Source: an uncultured Saprospiraceae bacterium (GTDB taxonomy: Bacteria; Bacteroidota; Bacteroidia; Chitinophagales; Saprospiraceae). Taken from it: a stretch of DNA of 64,000 bases. Every line of letters starts with the position of its first letter. Positions within the stretch are counted from its first letter, which is position 1. Of the stretch, positions 25,175 to 33,617 are shown piece after piece. The notes under the pieces are model-generated. The model saw nothing but the letters and a program-made list of their open reading frames with translations. It did no database searches and was not told where the DNA came from. The position numbers were made by a program, and so were the translations under genes. The stretch is taken from positions 62,001 to 126,000 of the forward strand of contig CALFBH010000012.1 in assembly GCA_937951615.1 (NCBI GenBank), written 5' to 3'.

Positions 25175-26080
25175 CTAGTTTTTTAATTTTATGCTGTGGT
25201 CTAACTTTTGTCCACTGTTACGTTTTTCATTAAATAGCATTTCTTCTATGTGTACACCTCTTTCATCGCAAACTTCAAATGCTCCTTTTTCAACATCAAT
25301 GGATAAGTATCGCTTTTTGCCACTTATGTTTTTTGATTCATAGATGTGTCTGATTCGACTTTTTGAGCGATTAATGGCCGTTAATTCTTCATCTTTCTCA
25401 TAAAAATTTAGTTCTGCTACATGTCTGCCCATTTCTAAAAAGTCCGCTATTGTTTTGGTGCCGATATTGTTATAAAAAGATTTGACGTCAAGAATTTTAT
25501 TGGACATCTTGAATCTTGGAAGGTGCTTTTTATTCGGTTCCCAATCTTCGGGTGCTATATCTTGCTTTAGTTTTTCTATGGCAAATAGCTTGTGAGTTTG
25601 GTAGTGTAACGGTAATGATGCATTTTTAACCATTATGTTTTCCGTAAGTATTGTTTTAAAGCCTTCGGGTAACCACTCAAGCTGTACCTCAATTTCTGTT
25701 TGTTTCCAGTCATGGGTAGAAGGGAAACTAACCGAAAGTGAAGTTTTTAGACAAGCAACTTTAAGTCCCATTCCCTCTTGCCCTTTATAAGAGACAATTT
25801 GCCATTCAATTAGGTCTTTATCAATATCTTTCTCCTGAATATATGGAAATTTACTATCAAAAGTCTTCAAACTTCGTCTCAGTTCTGTTTCATCTTTTAG
25901 CCATTCGACCAGTAATTTCTCATTAATTTCAATGTGACGAATATTACAATCAGCTCGAAGTGTATCGAACTGTATTTCCTTCAAATCACGACAAGTCATC
26001 ACAAAATTCCTTATCTGCTGAATGATAAGATGCGCTTCTATCTCATTTGGTATAGATAGTTCATTGAAGTAATATTCCAT
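25175..26080 (-). CDS. Unknown protein, third gene of the DUF262/DUF3696 cassette
   Basis: 301 residues, cytoplasmic, not recognised by name. The first half is mixed alpha/beta with no visible nuclease motif. The last 90 residues contain MGRHVAELNFYEKDEELTA and then KKRYLSIDVEKGAFEVCDER, a pattern that looks like a conserved C-terminal domain (aligned strands with G-x-F-E-V). It follows the ATPase gene by 9 bases and ends just before the displaced scoB fragment. It is probably the effector or a specificity subunit of the cassette, which is inference. Confidence 0.65.
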   Translation of the reverse strand: MEYYFNELSIPNEIEAHLIIQQIRNFVMTCRDLKEIQFDTLRADCNIRHIEINEKLLVEWLKDETELRRSLKTFDSKFPYIQEKDIDKDLIEWQIVSYKGQEGMGLKVACLKTSLSVSFPSTHDWKQTEIEVQLEWLPEGFKTILTENIMVKNASLPLHYQTHKLFAIEKLKQDIAPEDWEPNKKHLPRFKMSNKILDVKSFYNNIGTKTIADFLEMGRHVAELNFYEKDEELTAINRSKSRIRHIYESKNISGKKRYLSIDVEKGAFEVCDERGVHIEEMLFNEKRNSGQKLDHSIKLKN

Positions 26081-26089
26081 ATCTTGGGC

Positions 26090-27229
26090 TTAAATCAGTT
26101 CATCTAACATATTTTCCCATTCATCAAAAAAGCCATCGGGCCATTGATCTATTCTACCGTCTTGGTCTATGGTGGGTATTATAATTTTTGAGCGATGTTC
26201 TCTATTTTCGATTTCGCGCTGGAAATACAATAAGCCTACTTTCTCTGCGTCCACTTCTCCCTTTTTTACTGCTACTCTTACACCATTAAGAATATGGTCA
26301 CTATGAGTTTCTACAATAAGCTGCACGTCATTTTGTGCAGCGAGTGCCATCAAACGTCCCATACGTGCCTGTCCGCGTGGGTGCAGGTGTGCTTCTGGGT
26401 TTTCCAGAATGATGAGGCGGCCTTTTTCAGCGCTCAATATTGCTGTAATTACAGGCAATACATAAGATATTCCAAAACCAATATTTTTGGGTTTAAACTG
26501 GTCGGTATAGTCATTTCTTGTACCAAATTCGTATCCTGCAATAATAAGTTCACTGCCTGGTATTTTAGTGGTTTTAAGTCTTACATTCGGACTAATCTCG
26601 CCAAGCCAGGCATTGACCTGGTGTAAAAGTCCTTTTGATCGGGCATTCTCGTGGTGAAGGTTTTCAAAAGGGATTTCTTTTCTATTACCATAGTGATTCA
26701 GATAATGAATTGTGTATTCACCTCTTAGTCCCAATGGATTGTCCCATTCTATATTTGCTTCTTTGTATGTTTCTTGGGGGTCAATATGCATGGCTTGTAA
26801 ATATTGGAAGGCATTGCTAAATAAAGATTGCTCACGAAGTGAATAATAAATTTTATCATTATAATATTTATCGTTTGTTTCATTTTTTACTCCCATTAAC
26901 GTAGTCGAGTCTGGTCGGTACTCAACTTCCCAATAAGCACAAGAGCCATTTTTAAAATTAGCTTCAAATTTAATCTGTTCGTCACCTTTTTCTGCAAAAT
27001 AATATAAGGCATCTTTACCTGTACCTATATCAACTAAACGACCTTTTAGCGTTAAGTTTCCTTTAGAAAGATTACTGTTTTTATATGATTGTCGTATCAA
27101 CAGCAGGGCTTGCACAAACGAAGACTTCCCCGTACCGTTCACGCCTGTCAGTAAATTCAAAGGCTTCAAAGGTACTTCACCAGTATTCTGAAGTGTCTTG
27201 AAGTTTTTAATTTTAAGTGAGGTTATCAT
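26090..27229 (-). CDS. AAA ATPase with DUF3696 C-terminus, second gene of the cassette
   Basis: A predicted ATPase of the ABC/OLD type. Walker A is LLTGVNGTGKSSFVQAL (about 27-43), Walker B RLIILENPEAHLHPRGQ (about 272-288) and the switch His VETHSDHIL. The C-terminus RIDQWPDGFFDEWENMLDEL is the DUF3696 signature. 379 residues. The start overlaps the DUF262 stop by 4 bases (ATGA at 27226-27229), so the genes are coupled. Such ATPases usually sense or regulate a partner nuclease in defence systems; that role here is inference. Confidence 0.88.
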   Translation of the reverse strand: MITSLKIKNFKTLQNTGEVPLKPLNLLTGVNGTGKSSFVQALLLIRQSYKNSNLSKGNLTLKGRLVDIGTGKDALYYFAEKGDEQIKFEANFKNGSCAYWEVEYRPDSTTLMGVKNETNDKYYNDKIYYSLREQSLFSNAFQYLQAMHIDPQETYKEANIEWDNPLGLRGEYTIHYLNHYGNRKEIPFENLHHENARSKGLLHQVNAWLGEISPNVRLKTTKIPGSELIIAGYEFGTRNDYTDQFKPKNIGFGISYVLPVITAILSAEKGRLIILENPEAHLHPRGQARMGRLMALAAQNDVQLIVETHSDHILNGVRVAVKKGEVDAEKVGLLYFQREIENREHRSKIIIPTIDQDGRIDQWPDGFFDEWENMLDELI

Positions 27230-28368
27230 GCTATGACTATGACTTGTTGGATAATTTGATGAATGGTTTCAAATCTTTTCTGAACACTTTTAGTATCACC
27301 TGTACCTGAGCTTATTGATTTTAAGAATTTTTTATCTGTATTTAGTTTTTGCATAAACAGGTCTTTTAAAAATTCCTTTTTTTCTATAAGTTTTTCAATT
27401 TGTATATCAGAAAGATTAGCGAAATTAACCGACCAGGCTTCAAAAAGTGCTTTATTGAAAGGATTGCGGGCGTCTTCGGAATTAAAACGTTTCCTAAAAG
27501 CATCTGTTCCGAATATTTTCCAAGAGAGATTCATAGCCTTTGTAAACTGTTGTTTTAATTCAAATTGCTTAGATTCACTCAGTTCATTTAATCGGGTAAT
27601 TGCTGTGTTTAAGAACTTTTCTAATTCTGGTTTATAATTTTTATACCCTAAAATGTAGAAAGCTATAAAACGACTGACTACATATTGGTCTTCCATTCTA
27701 TCGGCGCTAACTGCACCGTCAGTCACTTTTTTGAATATTTCCAATTGAGATAACTCTTTAATGATTGAGTCAGCGAGGCTACCATGATTCAAAGCATTTC
27801 TTATTTCTTGGGAGTTGAGAGAAGTACCGCCAGTGTTTATTCTATGAAATATATTGTATTTTACACTAATAGGAGTGCCTGGATTAATTAAAAATATAGG
27901 AACTTCCGTTTCAAGAATTCTTCGCTGGAAATCCCGTGGCAAGTCGTCATATTTACAACCATTAAGATTGGGAAGATATTCTAAATTTTCTAAAATTAAT
28001 GTTTGATTTATAATGAAATTATTAAAGGTCGTTATTCGCTGTTGTCCATCAATAATAAGCCATTCAGTTGGTTTACTGCCGTCAAAATAAAATGCAGGAA
28101 TAGGTATTCTTACAAGGATAGATTCGATTAAACGACTTTGCTGGGTGTTATTCCAGATATTATTACGTTGAAAACCTGTTTTTAAACTAATTTCACCTGT
28201 TCGTAATTTTTCAAATAAACGATTTAGGCTGATATGATCGGAGGATATGTCTATATCAACAGGGCTGACTTCGCTTAGGCTGTTTTGGGCATAGGTGTCT
28301 TCATACTCAATGTTATGATTGAGTGGATCTGGCTTTATTTGTTTATTATACCCTTCGTGTATAGTCAT
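27226..28368 (-). CDS. DUF262 (ParB/GmrS-like) protein, first gene of the cassette
   Basis: Carries the DUF262 motifs: LKTGFQRNNIW (about 62-72), LIESILVRIPIPAFYF, the NTP-binding/hydrolysis motif IDGQQR (106-111) and FHRINTGGTSLNSQEIRNAL (174-193). DUF262 is the N-terminal half of GmrSD and BrxU, where it senses or hydrolyses NTP and controls an HNH nuclease domain. This 380-residue protein has no visible HNH (DUF1524) domain, so any nuclease must be another subunit. Its ATG lies 3 bases from the stop of scoB, so it appears to be transcribed with scoB. Confidence 0.88.
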   Translation of the reverse strand: MTIHEGYNKQIKPDPLNHNIEYEDTYAQNSLSEVSPVDIDISSDHISLNRLFEKLRTGEISLKTGFQRNNIWNNTQQSRLIESILVRIPIPAFYFDGSKPTEWLIIDGQQRITTFNNFIINQTLILENLEYLPNLNGCKYDDLPRDFQRRILETEVPIFLINPGTPISVKYNIFHRINTGGTSLNSQEIRNALNHGSLADSIIKELSQLEIFKKVTDGAVSADRMEDQYVVSRFIAFYILGYKNYKPELEKFLNTAITRLNELSESKQFELKQQFTKAMNLSWKIFGTDAFRKRFNSEDARNPFNKALFEAWSVNFANLSDIQIEKLIEKKEFLKDLFMQKLNTDKKFLKSISSGTGDTKSVQKRFETIHQIIQQVIVIA

Positions 28369-28580
28369 AAACTAATTAATACTCATTTCCGGTATATCGC
28401 TTGTCACCACGAGTGTGCCGGAAGTTTTTGCTTTGATTTCTTCGACTGTGACACCAGGAGCGCGCTCTAATAAATGAAAAGCTCCGTCCTTTATTTCCAT
28501 CACGGCCAGGTCTGTGACGACCTTTTTGATACAATTTACGCCAGTTAGCGGTAAAGTGCAAGTTTTTAGTAATTTAGATT
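28369..28580. repeat. Right copy of the 212-bp direct repeat, inside scoB
   Basis: Covers the last 209 bases of scoB plus 3 bases beyond the stop. Partner of 24953-25164. Confidence 0.92.
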
Positions 28581-29031
28581 CGCCTGCTCTGTTGGTGTGA
28601 CGCATGGCAACAATGATGTTTTGCGCCCCGGCAACCAAGTCCATTGCACCGCCCATTCCTTTGACCATTTTACCCGGAATTTTCCAGTTGGCAATGTCTC
28701 CATTTTCAGAAACTTCCATGGCACCAAGTACCGTCATATCAATATGCCCACCACGAATCATGGTAAAACTTTCAGCCGAACTGAACAGGGAAGCACCTGG
28801 CAAAGTGGTGACGGTCTGTTTGCCTGCATTGATCAAATCAGCATCAACTTCTGCCTCGGTAGGGAAAGGCCCCATACCCAACAAACCATTTTCTGATTGT
28901 AGATAAACAGTCATGTCATCAGGGATATAATTGGCCACCAATGTAGGGATGCCGATGCCGAGATTCACATAATACCCGTTCTGTAGTTCTTGCGCGATGC
29001 GTTTTGCAATACCGTTTTTGTCTAAAGCCAT
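28372..29031 (-). CDS. scoB: 3-oxoacid CoA-transferase subunit B
   Basis: Moves CoA between succinyl-CoA (or acetyl-CoA) and a 3-oxoacid in ketone-body or butyrate metabolism. The catalytic Glu is in [13 protein letters not shown]; other family blocks are [14 protein letters not shown] and [20 protein letters not shown]. The 219-residue length is complete. No subunit A gene is adjacent (the next gene upstream is a secreted protein on the other strand), although the two subunits are usually neighbours. Its 3' end is duplicated on the far side of the defence-like cassette. Confidence 0.94.
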   Translation of the reverse strand: MALDKNGIAKRIAQELQNGYYVNLGIGIPTLVANYIPDDMTVYLQSENGLLGMGPFPTEAEVDADLINAGKQTVTTLPGASLFSSAESFTMIRGGHIDMTVLGAMEVSENGDIANWKIPGKMVKGMGGAMDLVAGAQNIIVAMRHTNRAGESKLLKTCTLPLTGVNCIKKVVTDLAVMEIKDGAFHLLERAPGVTVEEIKAKTSGTLVVTSDIPEMSIN

Positions 29032-29494
29032 TATAGAATGATAAATGATAAATGTTCAATGATAAATGTAAGACATCATCGTTTGTCAAGGTAAATGTAA
29101 GGCTTTTTAGTGAATTGTTGAATCGGTGTGTATAAACAAATTGGACTTTCTCTCTATTCCGCCCATCGTTGAAACCATCGGTTACCACGTCATTCGTCGC
29201 TATACGACTTGAGTAACCCTAAATGACAGCTTTACAAAGTGTCATAGATACGATCTATTTGGTAGCCTACGGTTTCAACCGTGAGCGAATCGAGCGGCGG
29301 AAATGTGCAATTTTCCGTTCATGTCAATAATCTGCCCGCTTGTGTACATAAATCTGCCCATTCGTGTATAAACATATTTTTACATAAGTAAATGTATCTA
29401 TGTTTGTAGTAGAAATTATAAAGGCATTTATATTTAAATATGAATGTGTATTAATCAGTAAATCAATTTTTAACTTTTTAAATTATTTTATGAT
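29032..29494. repeat. Gene-free spacer with a GTTGAAACC/GGTTTCAAC palindrome
   Basis: Contains GTTGAAACCATCGGTTACCA (29169-29188) and its imperfect complement TGGTAGCCTACGGTTTCAAC (29260-29279), a long-range inverted repeat of a kind widespread in bacterial intergenic DNA, and the direct doublet ATAAATGATAAATGTTCAATG near 29040. No gene is seen. Confidence 0.5.
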
Positions 29495-30862
29495 ATGAGA
29501 ACTATTACACAAAGAAAAACATTATTATGTGCAATTGCGGCTGTATGCCTCGGTTTATGCACAAGCACACTTTCCGCACAGCAATTGACCAACTTACTAG
29601 CTAATCCTGGTACGAACATGGATGATTCGGGCTGGACTTACATCTATAATGAAGGTCCTGGAACAGTTGTCGAAGCTGGTGCAGGTTATGGCGGTACTGG
29701 CGGCTTATTGACGGGATATGATACCAGAGTTTCGCAGGAAATTGACCTAATTGCTAAGGGGTATTCAGAAGCATACTTAGACGGTGCTCCGATTGTTCGT
29801 TTTGCTGACTGGTTCAAAGGCACGGGTACAGATGTAGCAGATCAATATCGTTTTTTGATAGAGTTGAGAGATGCGAATGGAGATGTTATTGACAGCCACG
29901 CCTCTGGCTGGTATTATGGTACTGCCGATTTTCAGCAGGTCAAGCATAATATGATTAACTACGGTCCAGGCTTGCGGTCTATCTACGTTTGGCGTGAAAG
30001 CTATGATGCAGAATATGACCAGTCTGCCAACCTCGGCAATGTCATAGACGCTGCTTATCTATCTATTGGCAACCACCTACTCAATGCCAATGGAGATACA
30101 GGTGATCTTTCCGGCTGGACAGTTGAAAGCAATGGTGGCGATGGCTGGGGGCTCAAATATATTGGCGCGACTACTTATAAGTATCAGACATCTTATGAGA
30201 CCTGTAGTAAAAGCCAGACAATTGATCTGCTTGAACTGGGTTATACAGAAGCAGAACTGGACATGCAGCCACGTATTGATGTCTCAGAATTTTATTGGGG
30301 CTTCGATGGACCGAATGACGGTACAGGCATTGGAGATACACATTTTATGAATGTAGAATTGAGAGACGGCAGCGGAAATGTCATGGATTCTTTTCAAAGT
30401 GGAAATTTGACCTGTACAGCTGATGCTCAGTTGGTATCAGCGATATTTACTGCCTATGGGACAGGACTCCGTGAAATTTATGTACAACATGGCGGTATTG
30501 ATGCAGAATACTGGGCAGGTCATTATGGCGGTTTTGTAGATGCCACTACAGTGACACTGGATCTTAATGATGTTGTAAGCATAGAAGAAACCATTGCCAA
30601 TAATGAACTGCTGGAAGTTTATCCAAATCCAGCCTCTGCTAAAGCACCAATTACTATTGCGCTGAATAATGAGGTGCAAGGGACCTATCAGGTGGAGTTG
30701 AGTAATATGCTTGGACAAGCTGTTTTTCAGAGAGAGATGGAGAAAACAAGTACTGATTTTCAAACTTCCTTTAGCCTTCCATCTGATATTACGAGAGGTG
30801 TTTATCTGATGAGCATTCGTAAAGATGATTTTGTCGCTACACGTCGTGTTGTGATTGAGTAA
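29495..30862 (+). CDS. Secreted protein with two FBA (F-box-associated) glycan-binding-like domains and a T9SS sorting domain
   Basis: Signal peptide 1-28. Residues about 32-192 and 194-356 are two related beta-sandwich domains. The second follows the FBA pattern known from the sugar-binding F-box proteins FBXO2/FBXO6: LSGWTVESNGGDGWGLK, then TSYETCSKSQTIDLLELGYT, MNVELRDGSGNVMDSF, and AYGTGLREIYVQHGGIDAEY followed by WAGHYG. In Fbs1 an equivalent Y-W pair lines the chitobiose pocket; here Y339-W340 is present in domain 2, while domain 1 has replaced it. Residues about 373-455 are a T9SS type A sorting domain (LLEVYPNPAS to RRVVIE), so the protein reaches the cell surface. A secreted N-glycan binder is inference. 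Confidence 0.85.
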   Translation: MRTITQRKTLLCAIAAVCLGLCTSTLSAQQLTNLLANPGTNMDDSGWTYIYNEGPGTVVEAGAGYGGTGGLLTGYDTRVSQEIDLIAKGYSEAYLDGAPIVRFADWFKGTGTDVADQYRFLIELRDANGDVIDSHASGWYYGTADFQQVKHNMINYGPGLRSIYVWRESYDAEYDQSANLGNVIDAAYLSIGNHLLNANGDTGDLSGWTVESNGGDGWGLKYIGATTYKYQTSYETCSKSQTIDLLELGYTEAELDMQPRIDVSEFYWGFDGPNDGTGIGDTHFMNVELRDGSGNVMDSFQSGNLTCTADAQLVSAIFTAYGTGLREIYVQHGGIDAEYWAGHYGGFVDATTVTLDLNDVVSIEETIANNELLEVYPNPASAKAPITIALNNEVQGTYQVELSNMLGQAVFQREMEKTSTDFQTSFSLPSDITRGVYLMSIRKDDFVATRRVVIE

Positions 30863-30871
30863 GTGAAAAAT

Positions 30872-30962
30872 TGGTCGATGGTCGATGGTCGATGGTCGAT
30901 GGTCGATGGTCGATGGTCGATGGTCGATGGTCGATGGTCGATGGTCGATGGTCGATGGTCGA
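30872..30962. repeat. Tandem repeat, 7-bp unit GGTCGAT, about 13 copies
   Basis: Perfect array of the heptanucleotide immediately after the FBA gene, followed by an inverted partner (ATGGACCATCGACCATCGACC at about 31011-31031) that can fold back on it. Because 7 is not a multiple of 3 it produces spurious ORFs in all frames. Confidence 0.95.
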
Positions 30963-31050
30963 GTGCCTCGCGGCACTCGACTAAATGCACTTTATGTCCT
31001 GTCTATGGACTATGGACCATCGACCATCGACCCGAAAAAGCCTGATAAAC

Positions 31051-31085
31051 AAAAAGCCATTCCTGAATTTCAGGAATGGCTTTTC
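31051..31085. terminator. Bidirectional terminator
   Basis: GCCATTCCTGAA / TTCAGGAATGGC is a perfect palindrome flanked by A5 and T4. It serves the FBA gene from the left and the convergent YkuK-like gene from the right. Confidence 0.9.
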
Positions 31086-31091
31086 ATTATT

Positions 31092-31562
31092 CTATACCAT
31101 TTTATCTGCGCAGCTTGAGCTGGCAAAAGCATCGGGTTTAGCTTTGAATACAAAGCCCATTCCCCGAATATAACCCATAGCTTCCTTGAGTGCTACATTG
31201 GACTGGAAGTGCGGGTCAGTATTGATGTCTGCGTGAACTTCCATCTCTACATCGTGTTTATCGAACACGTCACACAAGCTATAAGCCACTTGAACAGACT
31301 TGCCAACTTCCGTAATCAGGCGTTCGCGAAGGCTCATCGGTTTTTCACTTTTTTCGGTGTGAATAAACATAAAGCCACCTCTTTTTTCTCGTAGGAATAC
31401 GATGACCGTTGCAAAATGGGTCACTTTACCATAAACCTGCGAATCGGTACCGATACAGACTTTTAGTTTGTGTCCCGCCGCTGTTTCGCGTTGGATGGTT
31501 TGTGCTACTGCCTTTTGAATGGGCAGTTCAATTTTGTCACCGTTGAGTCTTCGCCACTGCAT
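31092..31562 (-). CDS. Ribonuclease H-like YkuK family protein (DUF458)
   Basis: 156 residues. RNase H-like fold motifs: VCIGTDSQVYGKVTHFATVI, where Asp in GTDSQ is a candidate metal ligand, and VEMEVHADINTDPHF with a second conserved Asp. The family is widespread and of unknown biochemical role. The C-terminus AKPDAFASSSCADKMV is typical. Cytoplasmic, single gene. Confidence 0.85.
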   Translation of the reverse strand: MQWRRLNGDKIELPIQKAVAQTIQRETAAGHKLKVCIGTDSQVYGKVTHFATVIVFLREKRGGFMFIHTEKSEKPMSLRERLITEVGKSVQVAYSLCDVFDKHDVEMEVHADINTDPHFQSNVALKEAMGYIRGMGFVFKAKPDAFASSSCADKMV

Positions 31563-31748
31563 GATATTTAGTATTGGCTTCGTTATTTAAATACAAATTC
31601 AAACGTCAAATTCAAATTCAAAGCACTTAATTAAACGAAAGTGTTAAAAAAATATGTCCTGTTCTATAAATCTTATTTTTACTATTAAATAAATTTTTAT
31701 CATAGAGGCGGTATGAAATTTGTGATTAGCCTGCAAGCGGATAAATGT

Positions 31749-31756
31749 TATCTTTG
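31749..31756 (+). promoter_or_regulatory. -7 element of the FKBP gene
   Basis: TATCTTTG matches TAnnTTTG and lies about 43 bases before the chosen ATG; a TTTG at 31719-31722 is 26 bases upstream, a little far. It supports starting translation downstream at 31799, not at the ATG at 31745. Confidence 0.5.
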
Positions 31757-31798
31757 TCCAAATTTAATCATTTTATAATAAAACAAATAATTTTAGAG

Positions 31799-32512
31799 AT
31801 GAGTTCCAAGAATATCATATTAATTTTAGTGTTAAGTTTCTGTGTAGTCGGAAGCGCAGATGCACAAAAAAGAAAAAAAGGCAAGAAAAAAGGAAAACCA
31901 GCAGCAGTTGCGGCTGTTCAGGCTATAGATAGTGTGGCCTATTCTTTTGGTATAATGATTGGTCAAAACTTCAAGCAGGACGGTATTGAGGATCTGGATG
32001 CCCGTTCATTGGCAAGAGGCATACGTGACGTACTGAAAGGCAAAGATCTTCAGATTTCTGAAAATGAAGCCGTCAATTTAGCAAATCAATTTCGTACAGA
32101 ACAAAAAAATAAAATAGCTATGAAAAATTTAGAAGAAGGAAAAGCTTTTTTGGCTGCTAATGCAGAAAATGAAGGCGTGGTCACTTTACCTAGTGGTCTG
32201 CAATACAAAATTGTAAAAGAAGGCAATGGTGCCATCCCAACGGCTGCCGATAAAGTAAAAACCCATTATCACGGTATGTTGATCGACGGAACAGTATTCG
32301 ACAGTTCTGTAGAACGGGGCGAGCCGATTACATTCCCGGTAGGCGGCGTTATCAAAGGCTGGCAGGAAGCACTGCAACTAATGCCTGTAGGTTCAAAATG
32401 GCAGGTGTATATTCCTTCCGAACTGGCGTATGGAGCACGTGGTGCAGGGGAAGCCATCAAGCCGAATGCTACGCTGGTTTTTGACGTGGAATTGCTGGAT
32501 ATTGAGAAGTAG
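31799..32512 (+). CDS. FKBP-type peptidyl-prolyl isomerase, exported
   Basis: Periplasmic foldase. The signal peptide (MSSKNIILILVLSFCVVGSADAQ) starts at the ATG 31799, chosen because a promoter-like element covers the earlier ATG. A Lys-rich linker follows, then an FkpA-type N-terminal dimerisation region (DSVAYSFGIMIGQNFKQDGI) and the FKBP domain with an intact active-site set: HYHGMLIDGTVFDSS (Tyr, Phe-Asp), VIKGWQEAL (Trp) and IPSELAYGARG. 237 residues. It is followed by a paralogue (32616-33608) with a similar downstream repeat, a tandem duplication. Confidence 0.92.
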   Translation: MSSKNIILILVLSFCVVGSADAQKRKKGKKKGKPAAVAAVQAIDSVAYSFGIMIGQNFKQDGIEDLDARSLARGIRDVLKGKDLQISENEAVNLANQFRTEQKNKIAMKNLEEGKAFLAANAENEGVVTLPSGLQYKIVKEGNGAIPTAADKVKTHYHGMLIDGTVFDSSVERGEPITFPVGGVIKGWQEALQLMPVGSKWQVYIPSELAYGARGAGEAIKPNATLVFDVELLDIEK

Positions 32513-32520
32513 TGTATTGA

Positions 32521-32568
32521 GTAATTGAGTTGATTGAGTGTATTAAGTAATTACTCAATCAACTTAAT
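32521..32568. repeat. TTGAGTAATTGAGTTGATTGAG repeat after the first FKBP gene
   Basis: Inverted repeat TTGAGTTGATTGAGT ... ACTCAATCAACTTAA. The same unit, more perfect, follows the second FKBP gene, so the duplication included the spacer. Confidence 0.8.
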
Positions 32569-32615
32569 CATCGAATTAACTTCAATGCCAATTTCGTAAA
32601 TAATTTTATTTAGCC

Positions 32616-33608
32616 ATGAATTTTAAAAATATCGTACTAATTTTAATACTGAGTTTCTGTGTAGCCGAAAGTGTTGATGCACAAAAAAACGGAAAAACAG
32701 AAGTCGTCAAAACAGTTCAGTCTCCTTTAGACAGTATGTCGTATGCTATTGCTGCATCGGGTGCTCAGTGGATCAAAGAAGAGGGTGTTAAGGATTTGGA
32801 TCCCAGCTTATTTGCAAAAGGTGTGTGCGACTTAATAGAAGGGAAAGAACTTTGGATTTCTGAAAATGAAGCCGAAAAGCTACTCAAACGAGCAAGCACA
32901 AAGAAAGATGTAGGGGGAGAAAATCCAGAAGAAGAAAAAGTTGTTCGCACAAAAAAGAGAAAAAAGAAGAAGAAGAAAAGAAAGTCAGGAAAGGACAAAA
33001 GCCTTCAGGCTACTTCAGATAGCATAGCCTATGCTATGGGGATAATGGGCGGTATGAGCTTCAAAGAGGATGGCGTTAAGAATTTTGATGCTCGTTCACT
33101 GGAGGAAGGCATGCGTGATGCAATGACGGAAGGAAAAGAACTTTGGATTTCTGATACTAAAATCGAAGATTTAATTAATCGACCTCGTCAGGAAAAGTTT
33201 TTAAAAGATTGGGGTATTAGAAACTTAAACGCAGGAAAAGCTTTTTTGGCTGAAAATGCAAAAAAGGATGGTGTGGTGACTTTGCCTAGTGATTTGCAAT
33301 ACAAAATTGTAAAAGAAGGCAATGGAGCAACCCCCGTAGCTGAAGATAAGGTGAAAATCCACTATCGCCATTTAACAATAAATGGAGTTGAAACGGAGCG
33401 TTCAAAAGAAGACGAGCCGATTGTCTTCGAGATTGCCAGCGTCATGAAAGGTTGGCAGGAAGCCCTACAATTGATGCCTGTAGGCTCGAAATGGCAGATT
33501 TATGTTCCTTCCAATCTGGCTTATGGAGAACGCGGTTATCGTGATTTAGGCATTGGACCAAATACTACGCTGGTTTTTGATTTAGAATTGCTGGCTATTG
33601 AGAAGTAG
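32616..33608 (+). CDS. FKBP-like paralogue with doubled N-terminal domain and degenerate active site
   Basis: 330 residues; signal peptide ending VDAQ. The FkpA-type helical region occurs twice (about 41-90, DSMSYAIAASGAQWIKEEGV, and about 135-190, DSIAYAMGIMGGMSFKEDGV), separated by a very basic linker KRKKKKKKRKSGK. In the FKBP domain the key segment is IHYRHLTINGVETERSKE where the first copy has HYHGMLIDGTVFDSS, so the conserved Phe-Asp is lost; the W of MKGWQEAL stays. It is probably a chaperone-like protein with weak or no isomerase activity. It arose by tandem duplication of the preceding gene. Confidence 0.88.
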   Translation: MNFKNIVLILILSFCVAESVDAQKNGKTEVVKTVQSPLDSMSYAIAASGAQWIKEEGVKDLDPSLFAKGVCDLIEGKELWISENEAEKLLKRASTKKDVGGENPEEEKVVRTKKRKKKKKKRKSGKDKSLQATSDSIAYAMGIMGGMSFKEDGVKNFDARSLEEGMRDAMTEGKELWISDTKIEDLINRPRQEKFLKDWGIRNLNAGKAFLAENAKKDGVVTLPSDLQYKIVKEGNGATPVAEDKVKIHYRHLTINGVETERSKEDEPIVFEIASVMKGWQEALQLMPVGSKWQIYVPSNLAYGERGYRDLGIGPNTTLVFDLELLAIEK

Positions 33609-33617
33609 TGTATTGAG

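Noticed and set aside
24953-28580. Integrase-type genomic island with att sites
   Set aside because: The repeat layout is suggestive, but no integrase or recombinase is encoded in the 3.4 kb, so I describe it only as a cassette between direct repeats.
30863-31118. ORFs of SMVDGRW- or STIDHRP-type repeats on both strands
   Set aside because: The translation of the 7-bp tandem array in different frames.
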